Below are positions 8,933-20,309 of a stretch of 64,000 nucleotides of DNA, piece by piece. The position numbers and the translations under genes were made by a program. Source of the stretch: Colletotrichum lupini (lineage: Eukaryota; Ascomycota; Sordariomycetes; Glomerellales; Glomerellaceae); contig NC_064673.1 of the NCBI RefSeq assembly GCF_023278565.1, positions 310,001 through 374,000 of the forward strand, read 5' to 3'. Every line of letters starts with the position of its first letter. The stretch's first letter is position 1. A model generated the notes under the pieces. The model made no database searches. It saw only the letters and a program-made list of their open reading frames with translations, and was not told the DNA's origin.

Positions 8933-11900
8933 ATGTCGTCAGATTACGAGAGAACTATCCTGGATTTTTACCAGCTTCCCAACCCTTACCCTGACGAATG
9001 GCCAGCCGAGAAGAACCAGAGCGATGCATCCGACGATGAGGACGAGGCCAAGGACGAGAAGAAGGCGAAGCTGCAGCGCCGCAAGTCGCGATACCAGGCA
9101 CTCGAGAGAGCCGTCAGTGACCGACGCAGCATAATCCCCGGCGCCCAGTCGGACAAGGGAGGTGTCGCCAACATTGTCCAGCGCGACGAGCCCGATCCCT
9201 TGGGCACCACCGACAGTGTCGTCAGGACCCTCCGCCAGCTGGGAGTCCCCATTCAGGACGATCCGCGCTTGCGTACGTGGGCTCGATATTGTGATAATGA
9301 CCAGCAAGACTGACATGCGTCCAGGCAATCGATTCCTCCTGTCCTCGACCACCTTCTCTCCCGCCTTGTTCCTCTCGCAAATGCACGCGACTGCCGACAC
9401 CCAAAGCTTGTTGACCGGCCTGGACATGCTGTCTCAGTCAATCGATCAAAAATCCGCATCACTTAAGGTTCTGGTGGAGACCAACTTTGAGCGCTTCGTC
9501 AAGGCCAAGGCTACCATTGATAATGTGTACAAGGAGATGAAGTATCGCGGCGCCGAGCCGCCTCCGCCGCCAACCACGGGCCGTGCTCGAGCTCACTCCC
9601 GCCACGCGAGTCGCAGCAGCTTCCGAGGCAGCAACGGCGGCATGAACCTCGCCGCGTCCCTCGGATCCCCCACCTCGGACGCTCGTAAGAAGAACGCCCT
9701 GGTCAAGGAAAGCGAGTACGGAGTCTCGGGAATCAAGGCGCCTCTTCTGGACGTCTCTGCCAAGGCGGAAGATGTGTGGGGTCCGGCGCTGGGAGGACGT
9801 GAGAAGGAGGAGAATCTCAAGGTCGTGTCGGCGAACCTGGATCAGTTCAAGGAGTACGTCGAACTTAGCTCTGCCATTGCCGAGAGCATCAAACGAAGAG
9901 ACTACGAGAGTCTCGTGGAGGAGTACAACAAGGCGCGCAAGTTCTCAGACGATGCAAGAGCACTGGCTGCCAACGCCGCTGCGGGCTCTTCGAGCCAAAC
10001 CGACATCTATCAGATCGTTTTGGCGGCACGCATATGGCACGATGTGGACGAGCAGATCCAGGCCTTCAAACGGGATGTCTGGCGGAAGCTCGTCACCCTC
10101 CACGGCGTCTCCAAGGCTGACAACCTGGGCCAGCAAGACCAGCACATGGAGTTGATTAGTCTGCTTCTCGAGCTGGGCGTCGACGACAACCCCATCTGGG
10201 TCTGGCTGCTTAGTCGGTACGACCACCTCAAGGGCAAGATTCAGTCAACGTCAGACCGCTCCAAGGTCGAGGTGGAAGTACTCCGACGACGCCTGGCCAA
10301 CGCCGACAAGCCCGGAGCGCACGCGGTTGCATCGCATCTGCGGTCTCTGGGGCGCGCGGCCGTGGAGAATAAGATAGCCTCGGCTGACTCCGCCGACGTT
10401 ATAGAGCTGTGGGAAAAGATGCTGGCGTTCTTATCGAGTATCCTATCGGCTCAAGGCATCCTGGGAGAGGTGTTGGACTTTTGGCAGACGGTTCAAGGCT
10501 TCCTGGAGGGCAAGATCCAGCGCACGCTGCCTTTGGGGTACAATGGAGAATCGCAAGTCCATCACCAGCTACCAGAGGAGCGTGCTGGAGATTTGCAAAA
10601 GGGCACGCTGGAGCTAGTCGACTTGATTCGCGAAACAGTCTTTGCCTTTTTCGCGGGCCCGCCACCCGAGGATATCTCGTTGCTCTTCTCGCCCCTCCCC
10701 CTATCACCCAAGAGTCCGCCCTCTGCAGGAGCCGGAAACCTCACACCCACCGGGTTTTTGGATCCTCGGCTGAACCTCGACCCTAACAACATTCCTCCTC
10801 CTTCGCCCAAGCGCGGCGAGACGTGGGAGAAGCTAGCGTTTTGGCCTCCGTGGTCCAATTCCGTCAGTGGTGTCCACTACCTTTCCAAGATGCTCGCCCT
10901 GGTAGGTTCGGGCGCGTCCGACTTGGCGAGCATCGGCCCCGTCGCGAATGGACTGGACCCTGGCGTCTTGGACAGGCTCAAGACGCTTGTCAACATTTCC
11001 AGAGAACGATGCGTCACCGCTCTTTGCGCAGCATGGAACAAGGACGCTGAGAATATCAAGTTCGTCGAGGACTGGTACCGATCACCCGAGCTGGGCGACC
11101 TCACCCGCATGCCCTCGAGCTTTTCCGCCTTTGAAGGCGCGTTGCTTACAGGCATGCAGAAGATCCTGTACATATCCGAAGCCATGTCAAAGCCTGGTGC
11201 GGGGGATATTGTCCTCCCACCGCCTAGTAAACTCTTGCAGATGGTCAGAAGCCAGTACGTCACGACGCTCTATAAGGCGTTGAGCGGCATGGTGGAGAAC
11301 GCCGAGCGATCTGTCAAGAAGGCCGACGACGATTGGACAACGGATATGGACGGCACCATTGTCGCCTCCGCCGCACCCGCTCCCAGCGGCGGAAGAGCGA
11401 CACTCGACGCGGGAGACAGGGTGAGTTTGACTTGTATCATTTTGGAAGAACTACCTATTAACATACTGTATAGAACGTCCGTATGCTCCTTACTCTCAGC
11501 AATTTGCAGTCACTCCGCGCCAAGGTCGTGCCGAGTCTCAACTCGCAGTTTGAGAATGCCTTCTCGGTCAAACTAAGCGATGAATCCAAAACGATCAAGG
11601 ATGTTCTGGGCCAGATTGACGCTAGGCTCTTCCAATCATACACCCGCCCATCCATTGAGGAGCTGCGCAACATTGTCAGAGCCGGGGTTGCCTCGCCCGA
11701 CTGGGTCCCCGAGGTGGGCCAGAAACCGCGGGAAGCGAGACCCTACGTCTACGAAGCTCTCCTCAGTCTCGTGCTCGTCCACACCCAAGTCTCGACCACG
11801 GCACCCACGCTCACCTCGCAGGTGCTCTCGTACCTCCTCGAGCAAACCAGCCGTGAGCTTCTCGAGGCGTTCCGCACGCGACAGAGATACACCCTCGAGG

Positions 11901-12190
11901 CGCTGATGCAGGCCACCTTGGACGTCGAGTTCGTCGCCCAGACGCTCAGCCAGTACACCACCGACCGTGCCTCGGCGCTCCAGAGCGAGATTTACCAGGA
12001 GCTCGATGGGCGCACCGATAACGACGCGCGCGCGCGCCTGCAGAGCGAGCTTCCCGAGATGAGGAGCGTGTTGAAGCGACTGCGCGAGGCGAGCAAGAAC
12101 GAGTTTACGTGTTTCAGGAAGATCAAGCGGCCCGGCATCGGACCCTCGAGGACGGGCACCGGTGACTCTGCGGCGAGTATCAAGGGCTAG
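8933..12190 (+). CDS. SEC5: Exocyst complex component Sec5
   Basis: Predicted exons are 8933-9272, 9325-11420 and 11474-12190, giving 1050 residues. Sec5 (EXOC2) is a subunit of the octameric exocyst that tethers secretory vesicles to the plasma membrane at hyphal tips. The core Sec5 region starts at about residue 115: LLSSTTFSPALFL, then helices ending in VETNFERFVKAKATIDNVY, the best-conserved stretch of the family. A charged acidic/basic linker (about 25-60) precedes it. The rest is mostly helical, as expected for CATCHR tethering rods. Intron 1 splits an Arg codon (phase 1) and intron 2 is phase 0; joining restores one continuous frame. The gene is convergent with the Zn-cluster transcription factor downstream. 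Confidence 0.9.
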
Positions 12191-12943
12191 TGGCCCCCTC
12201 CTCAGTGCAGAATGAGAAAGTCAGGTATCTGGGCCTATGATTAGGTTGTAGGGGATGAATTGGTTATGAGAGAGCCTTTGGGTTGGGAGGTATTGGAGGT
12301 TCCGGGGTGTGATGCCCTGGGCCTACATTGCGCTTGGGGAAGAATCGCGCCCTGCCAGATTGGGGCGGGCGCATGAGTGATGAAATGTTCAATGTCGGAT
12401 AGCCCATGTTTTGCAATAAACAAACGGATTCAATGTACGTGGTCACGATGCAGTGAGGTGTGAAGTTGAGGGCAGAAAATGTGATCTTGACTTAAAAGGG
12501 GGGTATCTATCTACCGTGACGAATTCTAAGTGAACTTTTGGTGTGTCTTTTACGACAACCCCATCTATCTAAAGAGAAGAAGCCAACTGTGAAAACTTTT
12601 TTTTGCTTTTCCATGAGTCCCTTGTTCCCAAAGTGCCAAAAGTCTTTCTGCCAACCCAAGTCCTGTGGTTTCCTTTTTTGGTTCCTTTGTATGGGGTTTG
12701 CTTTCATGTCGCCAATGAAGACATGTCTCCGATGGAGATGGTGGTTGTGGTGGTGATAGTAGTCGTACATTCATTAAGGGTGCTTTTTTTTGTGTTTCCT
12801 TGAAAAGGTATCTTTTTTTTTCGTTTCAGTCATTCATCGTGAATTGTGCGTGCGTGATGAACGCAAGCAGGACACTGCCTCTTTGTATTTGTATCAGCAG
12901 CAGCTTACTGTCCGGTGTAATGCCGCCACGACCAATCCCCATA
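12191..12943. other. Convergent 3' intergenic region
   Basis: It holds the 3' flanks of SEC5 and the zinc-finger factor. T-rich runs at 12596-12605, 12784-12792 and 12812-12820 and simple GGT/GTG repeats around 12738-12760 are present. I see no gene. Confidence 0.55.
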
Positions 12944-15521
12944 CTAGGGCAGATCAGTCGGCAGCGACTCTGTGGGGGTAGGGGCGGTGGGAGAGGCTCC
13001 CGTCATGGGGGTGTCGGGGACGGGAACTGGGGAGGCTGAGGCCACGGGGACGGTGGAAGGGTGTGGCGGAGCGTGAGGGTGAGGGGGCGGAGGTGTGCTG
13101 TGGCCGGAGCTGGAGGCCGTGACGGCGTGGTGGTGTCCATGGTCGCCTTCCTTAGGGGGAAGCAGGACATGGCTGCAAAAGTGCAGTTCGAGGGAGCGTG
13201 AGGTCTCCGGGCTGAAGGCGCAGGTTTCGAGCTTGCGGACAACATCGTCGTCTAAGAGAGGCGGTCAGCTTACTTCTCATAACCCAGGGAAATTCAAACT
13301 TACACTCGAGGTTCAGGGCCTGGAAGAACTCGGCCATGATGTCAAAGTCCGATTCGCCGAGGTCGACGACGCTGAGCCGGCCATCAAGTGTCCGGAACGT
13401 CTTGGGGTGAGACTTTCGAAGCGTGAGGAGCATCTTCAAGAGGTCGGCAATGTCCCGGCCCTGGTTGACGTACATGGTGGGAGGGCGGTCGAGGGGCCAG
13501 CGCTGGCGGAAGTCGTCCATCTCCCACACCTTGAAGGTCCAGGTGGTTTTTTCCAGGCAGTGGAGGAGGATGAGGATGGAAAGGTACACGTCAAAGTTGA
13601 TCTTGGCCTTGCCGTTTTCCAGGCAGCGCTGAAGCTCACTGATGAGCTTGTTCGAGACGTTGTTGGCCTTGCGCTCCGTGGCGGCGGATAGCTGGAAGGT
13701 GATGAGGTTGTAAATGTCCTGGTCGTCGGTGCCGGCAAACTCTTCGGGGCCAATGGGTACGACGACGCCCTGGCGCTCTTCAGATATGCACCAGCCTCGC
13801 TCTCGGTCGAGAATTTCAATGAGACCCCAGAGCTCAATGGCGAGCTTCAAGTTCTTGCCCGTCGCCTTGTTGTCGGGAAACCTTTGCGCGGCCGCCAAGA
13901 CGACTTGCATGAAGTGGGAGGGCTCGCGCTCGATGAGCGTCGGCAGAATCAACTTCAAGAACTCCTCCATACGGGCGGGGAGGTCCTCCTTGTCTTGGTC
14001 AATCATGACGACTCGAAAGTCCGTCTTTGTGTCTGGGCTCGCCGTCTGCTCTTCCGTCTCGCCCTCGGCTACAGGAGGCTGCGGGCGGGGGGTAAGCAGA
14101 GCGGCGAGCGTCAGGCTCGGGCTATCCTCCCACAAAGAGACGACGAGAGAGGTGCCGTTGGAGAGCAGCTGGTATTTCTGTCTGGCGTGCTTGACCCTAG
14201 TCTGCGCCAGGACCACTATCAAGGCGGCCGAGTAGAGGGTAAGCTCTTGGTTCAGACGAGTGCGAACGCAGGGGTAGGTCCAGTGACGCGGGCCTTGGAT
14301 CTTTCGGCATTGGTCGCAGGGATCATTGGTGCCACAGGTCTTGCGGAGAATACGGCATCTTATGCAAGCGCCCTTCTTACGAGCGGCCTGGACCTCCTTG
14401 CGCCGGAGCGGGTTGTAGGCCTTGCGCTTGTGCTCGCTCTGCGTTCCGTTGCCGATTGGCATACGAGTGCCGCCTCTGTTGGGAGGAGGCAACGTTGGGG
14501 CCACGTGAGTTGCTACTGTGGGGATGTGGTTCGTAGTCATGTAAGTCATCTCGCCCCAGGGTTGTTGAGGTTGTTGCTCTGGTTGCTGAGGCTGCTGGAG
14601 TTGCTGAGGCATAGCTTGTACCGGGAGGGGTTCGATAGGGACAGCGGCGTCTGGCTTGAGTGTCTCGTTTGATCCCATCACAGGGCTGGCGACTTGAAGC
14701 GGGTCGCCGTGCTCGGCAGTAGGCAATTCAGGATCCATGAGGGAATGAGTAAGACGGGCAGTGGCCACGGCAGCGACGGTGAGATCTGATGAATCCAAAG
14801 GCGGGTCGTTTGGATGCTGAGTGGCAGCCTGCAAGTGTTCCATCTTTTCTTCAGTAGTGAGGAAGCTGAGAGGGTTGGTGCTGTCATTTGAGGTGGATTC
14901 TGTGAAAGTTAGCTCATCTGAGTTCGCGATCTGAGTTTGAGTCGGATTAATGAGGTGAGATGAAGCAACGCTCCTTCCTTGTGAACAAAGAGAATGGAAG
15001 TAAAGAAAAAATTACACACCCTTCCGCTCACGACCAGGTCGATTTTCGTAACTGCAGGGCGGGTTCTCGAGGGTGAATTGCTCTTGGACTTCAAAGCCGA
15101 TTCCGAGTTGTCGAACCGCGGACTCGGATCGGTCGCGACCAAGTGCTGAAGGCGCCCCCATCTCATTCTCTCCAACTTGTCGCGATGCTTCCGCGAGAGT
15201 TCGGAGGGCAGACCAGTTCTCAGGTGCTTCGGGGGCGACCTCGGCGACGGCGACGTCGAGCTGGTTGAGTGGTAGATTCATTGATCGCGGGGCTGATGAG
15301 CCGGAGTGAAGTCCGGCAAAACCGAGTGCGGCGTTGATGCGTTCTTCAGGTGTGATGGCTGGGCACTTTTCCGTAATGTGCTTGTGTAGGACCTCGCCTC
15401 GACCCTTTGGGAAGTTTTCACCACACAACTTGCAGGTGTGAGGGTATCGGTTGCTGGAATCAGGAAGTTTGGGGCCCCGGGTGAAATATTCCCCCACCAC
15501 GGGGTTTGGTTTTCGACCCAT
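12944..15521 (-). CDS. Zn2Cys6 transcription factor with an N-terminal BED-like C2HC finger
   Basis: Reverse-strand exons 15521-15020, 14899-13304 and 13251-12944 give 801 residues; both junctions are phase 1 and restore the frame. The N-terminus MGRKPNPVV...EYFTRGP leads into a finger C30-x2-C33-x14-H48-x4-C53 with aromatics before it, a BED-type zinc finger pattern. Residues 346-378 form a fungal Zn2Cys6 cluster, C-x2-C-x6-C-x5-C-x2-C-x12-C; the last spacing is longer than the usual 6-8. A Gln/Pro-rich segment (about 265-285) precedes the cluster and a helical middle region follows. The C-terminus is Pro/Ser/Thr-rich. It is probably a nuclear DNA-binding regulator; targets are unknown. The start at 15521 was chosen because the MGRKPNP beginning is shared by related fungal factors as I recall them. 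Confidence 0.83.
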
Positions 15522-17755
15522 GATGTAGTCTTTGGCGCGTATTCCAGGCTGAATAATCCAAGGGAGTTGCTGTTTTTGGCGCAAACTTGGTTCGTTGACC
15601 TCTTACAGCTCGATACTTGAGATTCAGCACACCGCAGAGTGGTGGTGACCGCCCAAGAAATTCTGCCTTCGAGGTCGATATGTAGGAATTGGCAACGGAC
15701 CAGCAATCTGAGATGCCGAGGCGATTGACTGTTCGATACGGAGCAGGTCAGAGACGCCACCGGTCAAGAAATGCCTCGCAAGGCTTTTACCAGCGGGCGA
15801 CAATGAACGATAACGTGGGCTGGACCTGCGCGATGCGATGCGATTCACAGATTCTGCCACGGCTCACCGACGTTGGAAGCGACAAAATTCTCACACCGCT
15901 TCCCATGTCGGATAAATTTCGTGGTGGGGCCGAGCAGACCTTTCTGGTCACGTGAGAACCCCACCACAAAGTCTGTCACCACTGCGTAAGTACCTAAGTA
16001 CCTTGGAGTGTGTGAGCCACGAGAGCTTCTTTCGATGTTTTCCCCTTCATACATGCCAGATTCTGTAAGGGCACTCGACGAAATGGCTTTACGTTTTGAA
16101 CAGTCTTCATGGTTTGAAGAAGAAGAGCTGTGAGGGAAGACATGAGTGTGTGACTGGAGTTGAAGTTCTGTCGCAGCATTGAGCTTGATTTGAAATACAT
16201 GCACGCCATTCAAGGTGACCAAGCTTGTTTTGAGACTGGTACCTTCGAAAGAGCTCTTTAGATCTGTCATTCCAGAAAAGTTAATTGAGCGATGCTAGAC
16301 ACTCACTTTAGATAAGAAGTAAACCCGGCTATCCGAATGATGCACCTCGAACTCCAGCTCTAGATTCAAAGGATGCGAAGCCCGCACTGTTCAGATCTAG
16401 CAGATGTACACGTGCATTAGCAAAGTCGCCTCATAGGCCCTCACTTGGTCGAATCACCTCCTGCATCGCACAGCAGCGGCCAGCCTGAGCTCTTCCAGTC
16501 GTAACGCCGAAGGGAGATGCGAGGAAACATAGTCAAAATATGCTACTCCCGACAACAGATCATCACTTCACATTCATCTTATCCAGACGTGAGGTGGTCA
16601 AGAGGCAGTGGCTCGTGTTCAGTCGTTCCTGAAAAAGGTGGGGGGAGGGGCAGTCCCGTCGGGGGGTGTCTCGGGGGGCCGCGAAGGAGTGGGTCACTCC
16701 GGGCACGGGGCCGAATCAAATGACACGGCGGGGGTGACCTCGGCCGCCGTCTCAGATAATAAGAACCCGCCACATGCGCTAGCGTCTGGCTGACATTATC
16801 TCTGTTGGAGCTGTTTCCCTTTTCCCCAATGAACTTGAGTCTCGGCATTTTGGGGGCCCCTGATCTTCGTAGCCAAACTCAATTCCACAAGGTGCCTGTC
16901 AACCTGTTGGTTCACAATATACTTTGAGCATCTTATTCTAAGATTTTGGGGGCAGAAAGTCTACTTTCCGCAACCCTACCTCAAGTTCCAACAAGAGCGA
17001 CGTTTCCCATGCACGATACCCCGGACAATTAGATACTAGAACCACTTTACCACATGTTGGGGGTCGCATCCGTCTTTTCCGCCCCCCTCGGCCGGGCGCC
17101 TACGGTTCTAGCTAGACCAGGGGGGAGCTACGCGACGGCCGAGCGTGATGTGGGTTACGATGCCACGCTCCCCCCTTGTGACGAACCAGTCAAAACACCA
17201 AGACCTTTGCGCCGCTACCATGGCATTTCCGTGCCGAACCGCATCCAAGCTCCTGGTTGTTTGCCCGTATTCACCTATCTCCTTTGTGTGTCTTGAAGAG
17301 TAATGGCCACGCTCTCATCTATCTGCCTTCTCTCACACTCTCTCTTTTGACCTCGCATCTTTACGGGGGCGTTATCCTCCATCTACCGTCACATCAACGG
17401 CTCTGATCCAGTCATAGTCTCTCATTTCGGCACGTTGCATGTCTCTCGTTACCCCCCTCTCCCTCTCACGATCCTTACAGCAACTGGATCTTAGGCCCGT
17501 GGAAGCTCCTGCAACGTCGTTTCGTGCCCTCCGCATGAGAGTCGAATTCCTTCGTTTTGATGAGACTCCCCTCATTGTCGTTCATTTGCGTTTTTATCTT
17601 GCGTCATCAGATTGAGGTGTCATCGGGAAGTAGATCCAGAGGATCAACTTTGCTCACTGTGTTGATAACAAGAGTATAAAGGTACTACTTCATCCCGTGT
17701 CTTGTTTGAGTTTCGTATGAATCGGGTTACTCATCCATAAGAGACCATAATCAAG
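15522..17755. other. Divergent intergenic region between the transcription factor and GH92
   Basis: This 2.2-kb stretch has no gene I can support. It holds the factor's promoter (15.5-16.3 kb), a CTAAGTACCT word at about 15992, a cluster of long G-runs (16640-16678) and the GH92 promoter with its TATA box. A reverse-strand open frame of 141 codons (16270-15845) starts with ATG but shows no domain and has unremarkable codon use. Confidence 0.5.
17675..17680 (+). promoter_or_regulatory. TATA box of the GH92 gene
   Basis: TATAAA stands about 75 bp upstream of the GH92 ATG, a normal fungal distance. It is followed by a short leader ending in CATAATCAAGATG. Motif and spacing are seen; function is inferred. 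Confidence 0.5.
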
Positions 17756-20309
17756 ATGCGCCGAGCCGCTCTACTCCACCTCACATCCACCCTGGTGGCA
17801 GCGCAGTCCGCCGACCTAGCCAGCCATGTCCTAACAGACGTGAGGTTCCCAGACTCACACAGAATGCCTCCGTAGAACCACAAGGACTAACAGACACCCA
17901 GACCGGCTCCGTGGGAGGCGGAAACACCTTCCCGGGCGTCTCCCGCCCGCTGGGCATGGTCAAGCTAGGCCCGGACCTCGAAAACGGCGTCGACGCCTAC
18001 TCAGGCTACCTCCCCGCCGGCAATGTCACCGGCTTCTCCATGCTCCACGAGTCGGGTACCGGCGGGGCGCCCAAGTACGGCGTCGTCAACCAGATGCCCG
18101 TGGTAGGCGTTCTCGACAACCCGCTCCAGGTTAACCAGAGCACAGATACCCGGGCCCGGCCGGATGAGACGGAGCTCGGGTATTACAGGGCGTTCCTCGG
18201 GTCCGGGGTCGTGGTGGAGTTGGGGGCTTCGGAGAGGGCTGGGATGTATGCGTACACGTTTCCTGGGAACAATGGCAGTGGCGCGAGCAACAATATCATT
18301 GTTGATGTCTCGCATGTTCTGCCATCGTACAGGGGGCAAGGTCTCGGGCAAAACTACCTCGGCGGAGGAATCGAGGTATTCGATACCAGCGATGGGGTTC
18401 ACTACGAAGGATACGGGTACTACGATAATGTAAGTCCATCGCCTTCATGTTCTCGAGCCACGACTGAGACCTCGGACCAGGGCTGGAACCGCGCCGCCGA
18501 GTGGAAAGTCTTCTTCTGCGGCCACTTTGACCAGCACCCCTCCTCCTTCAAAACCTTCCTCGGCACCGATCTCACATCAGACGTCCTCTCCGCATACGGC
18601 AATGAAGCGACCTCGTACGGATCTCGCACGCAGCGCCTAGGTGCCGTCTTCACATTCGCTAACCCGGCCGTCACCTCCCGCGTCGGCGTATCCTTCATCT
18701 CGACCGCCCAAGCATGCCGCAACGTCAACGTCGAGATCCCCGCGGGGACAAGCCTCTCGACCGTCAGGACGGCAACCCGCGAGGCGTGGACGACAGAGGT
18801 GCTCTCCAAAGTGGCGACGACAGAGACCAACACAACCAAGTTGGACCAGCTGTACACGGCCTTGTACTTTATGAATCTCCTCCCCACCAACAAGACGGGC
18901 GAGAACCCGCTCTGGGAGTCGTCCGAGCCGTACTACGATGACATCTTCACCTTCTGGGATACCGTATGTCTCTCCCTACCCTTCTTCCCTCGTGATCCAA
19001 CATCTAACACACAAAGTTCCGCTGCACCACATCCCTACTCCAAATCCTCCAACCCCAAGCCCACGAAGAATTCATCCGCTCCACAATCGACATCTGGCGC
19101 TTCACAGGCTACGCCTCGGACGCCCGCTCCTCCTTCTTCAACGGCGCCGTCCAGGGCGGCTCCAACGCAGACAACGTCCTCGCAGACGCCTACGTCAAGA
19201 ACGTCCGCGGCGCCGTCGACTGGACGGACGGCCTCGCCGCCATGCTCACAAACGGCGAAACCCCCCCGCCACCCAACAACGACCCGCGCGACCCCTCCTC
19301 ATCCACAAAGGAAGGCCGCGGCGCCCTCCCGGACTGGCTCGACCTCGGCTTCATCTCCCCAACCTACGCCCGCGCCGTCACCCGCGCGGTAGAGTATGCC
19401 GTCAACGACTATGCCATCTCCCAAGTCGCGCGGGGCCTGGGCCAGAACGACACGGCGGACGCCTACCTACAGCGCTCCCGCAACTGGCGCAACCACTGGA
19501 ACGAAAACATGACGGCCCACGGCTTCAACGGTTTCCTCGGCCCCCGCAACGCAGACGGCTCGTTCCCCCTCCCGGCACAAGACCCCCTCGACTGCGGCGG
19601 CTGCTACTGGGCCGAGGCGTACTACCAAGCCACGCCGTGGGAATACACCTTCAACGCGCACCACGACGCCGCGCACCTCATCGACCTCGCCGGCGGACCC
19701 GAGCTCTACGCCGCGCGCCTGGAAAAGACGTTTGAACCGGGCGGGTACGCGGGCAACGCCGCGTTCGGCAACACAATCTTCAACCCGGGCAACGAGCCCT
19801 CCTTCGGCACGCCGTACCTCTTCAACTTTGTCAACAAGCAGCACCTCGCCGTGCGCCACGCCCGCTTCGTCGCCAAGTCGTACTACAAGCCCACGCCGGA
19901 CGGGTTACCGGGGAACTCGGACGCGGGAGCAATGGAATCCTGGCTGCTCTGGAACATGATTGGTCTCTACCCCCTTACGGGCCAGACAACGTTCCTCATC
20001 GGCTCACCCTGGTTTTCCGACTTGACCATCGCCCTTGGTGGTGGTCGCGAGTTGAAGATTACCTCGACGGGTGGGTCCGAGGACGTGTACTACGTCCAGA
20101 GCCTGCGCGTCAACGGACAGGCGTGGGACAAGACGTGGGTGACGTGGGATGATATCTTTGCCGGGGGCGGGACGCTGGAGTTTGAGCTGGGGCCAGAGCC
20201 GGTGGAGTGGGCCACGGGAGAGCTGCCACCGAGCCCGGCGAGCGTCGTCGGTGGTCAGAAGGAGGAGGTTGCGGCGCTGAGACAGCAACGGCAGCGGCGG
20301 TCGCGATGA
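17756..20309 (+). CDS. Secreted glycoside hydrolase family 92 alpha-mannosidase-like protein
   Basis: Predicted exons 17756-17839, 17902-18429, 18481-18963 and 19017-20309 give 795 residues; all junctions are phase 0. The N-terminus MRRAALLHLTSTLVAA is a signal peptide with likely cleavage near residues 16-19. SVGGGNTFPGVSRPLGMVKLGP is the GH92 N-terminal β-sandwich start, and YYDDIFTFWDTFRC spans the exon 3/4 junction. WAEAYYQATPWEYTF (about 563-577) and GNSDAGAMESW (664-674) are the two active-site blocks of the (α/α)6 domain. GH92 enzymes are Ca-dependent, inverting exo-α-mannosidases. Here the Glu expected as general acid in the Y-E-G-x-x-W block is Gln569, as in the described mannose-1-phosphate 'uncapping' GH92 type, so ordinary mannosidase activity is doubtful. 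Several Asn-x-Ser/Thr sites fit secretion. Substrates could be fungal cell-wall phosphomannan or N-glycans. Confidence 0.9.

Noticed and set aside
15845..16270. 141-codon reverse ATG frame upstream of the zinc-finger factor
   Set aside because: No domain, no good splice links and ordinary third-position use; kept only as a weak possibility.
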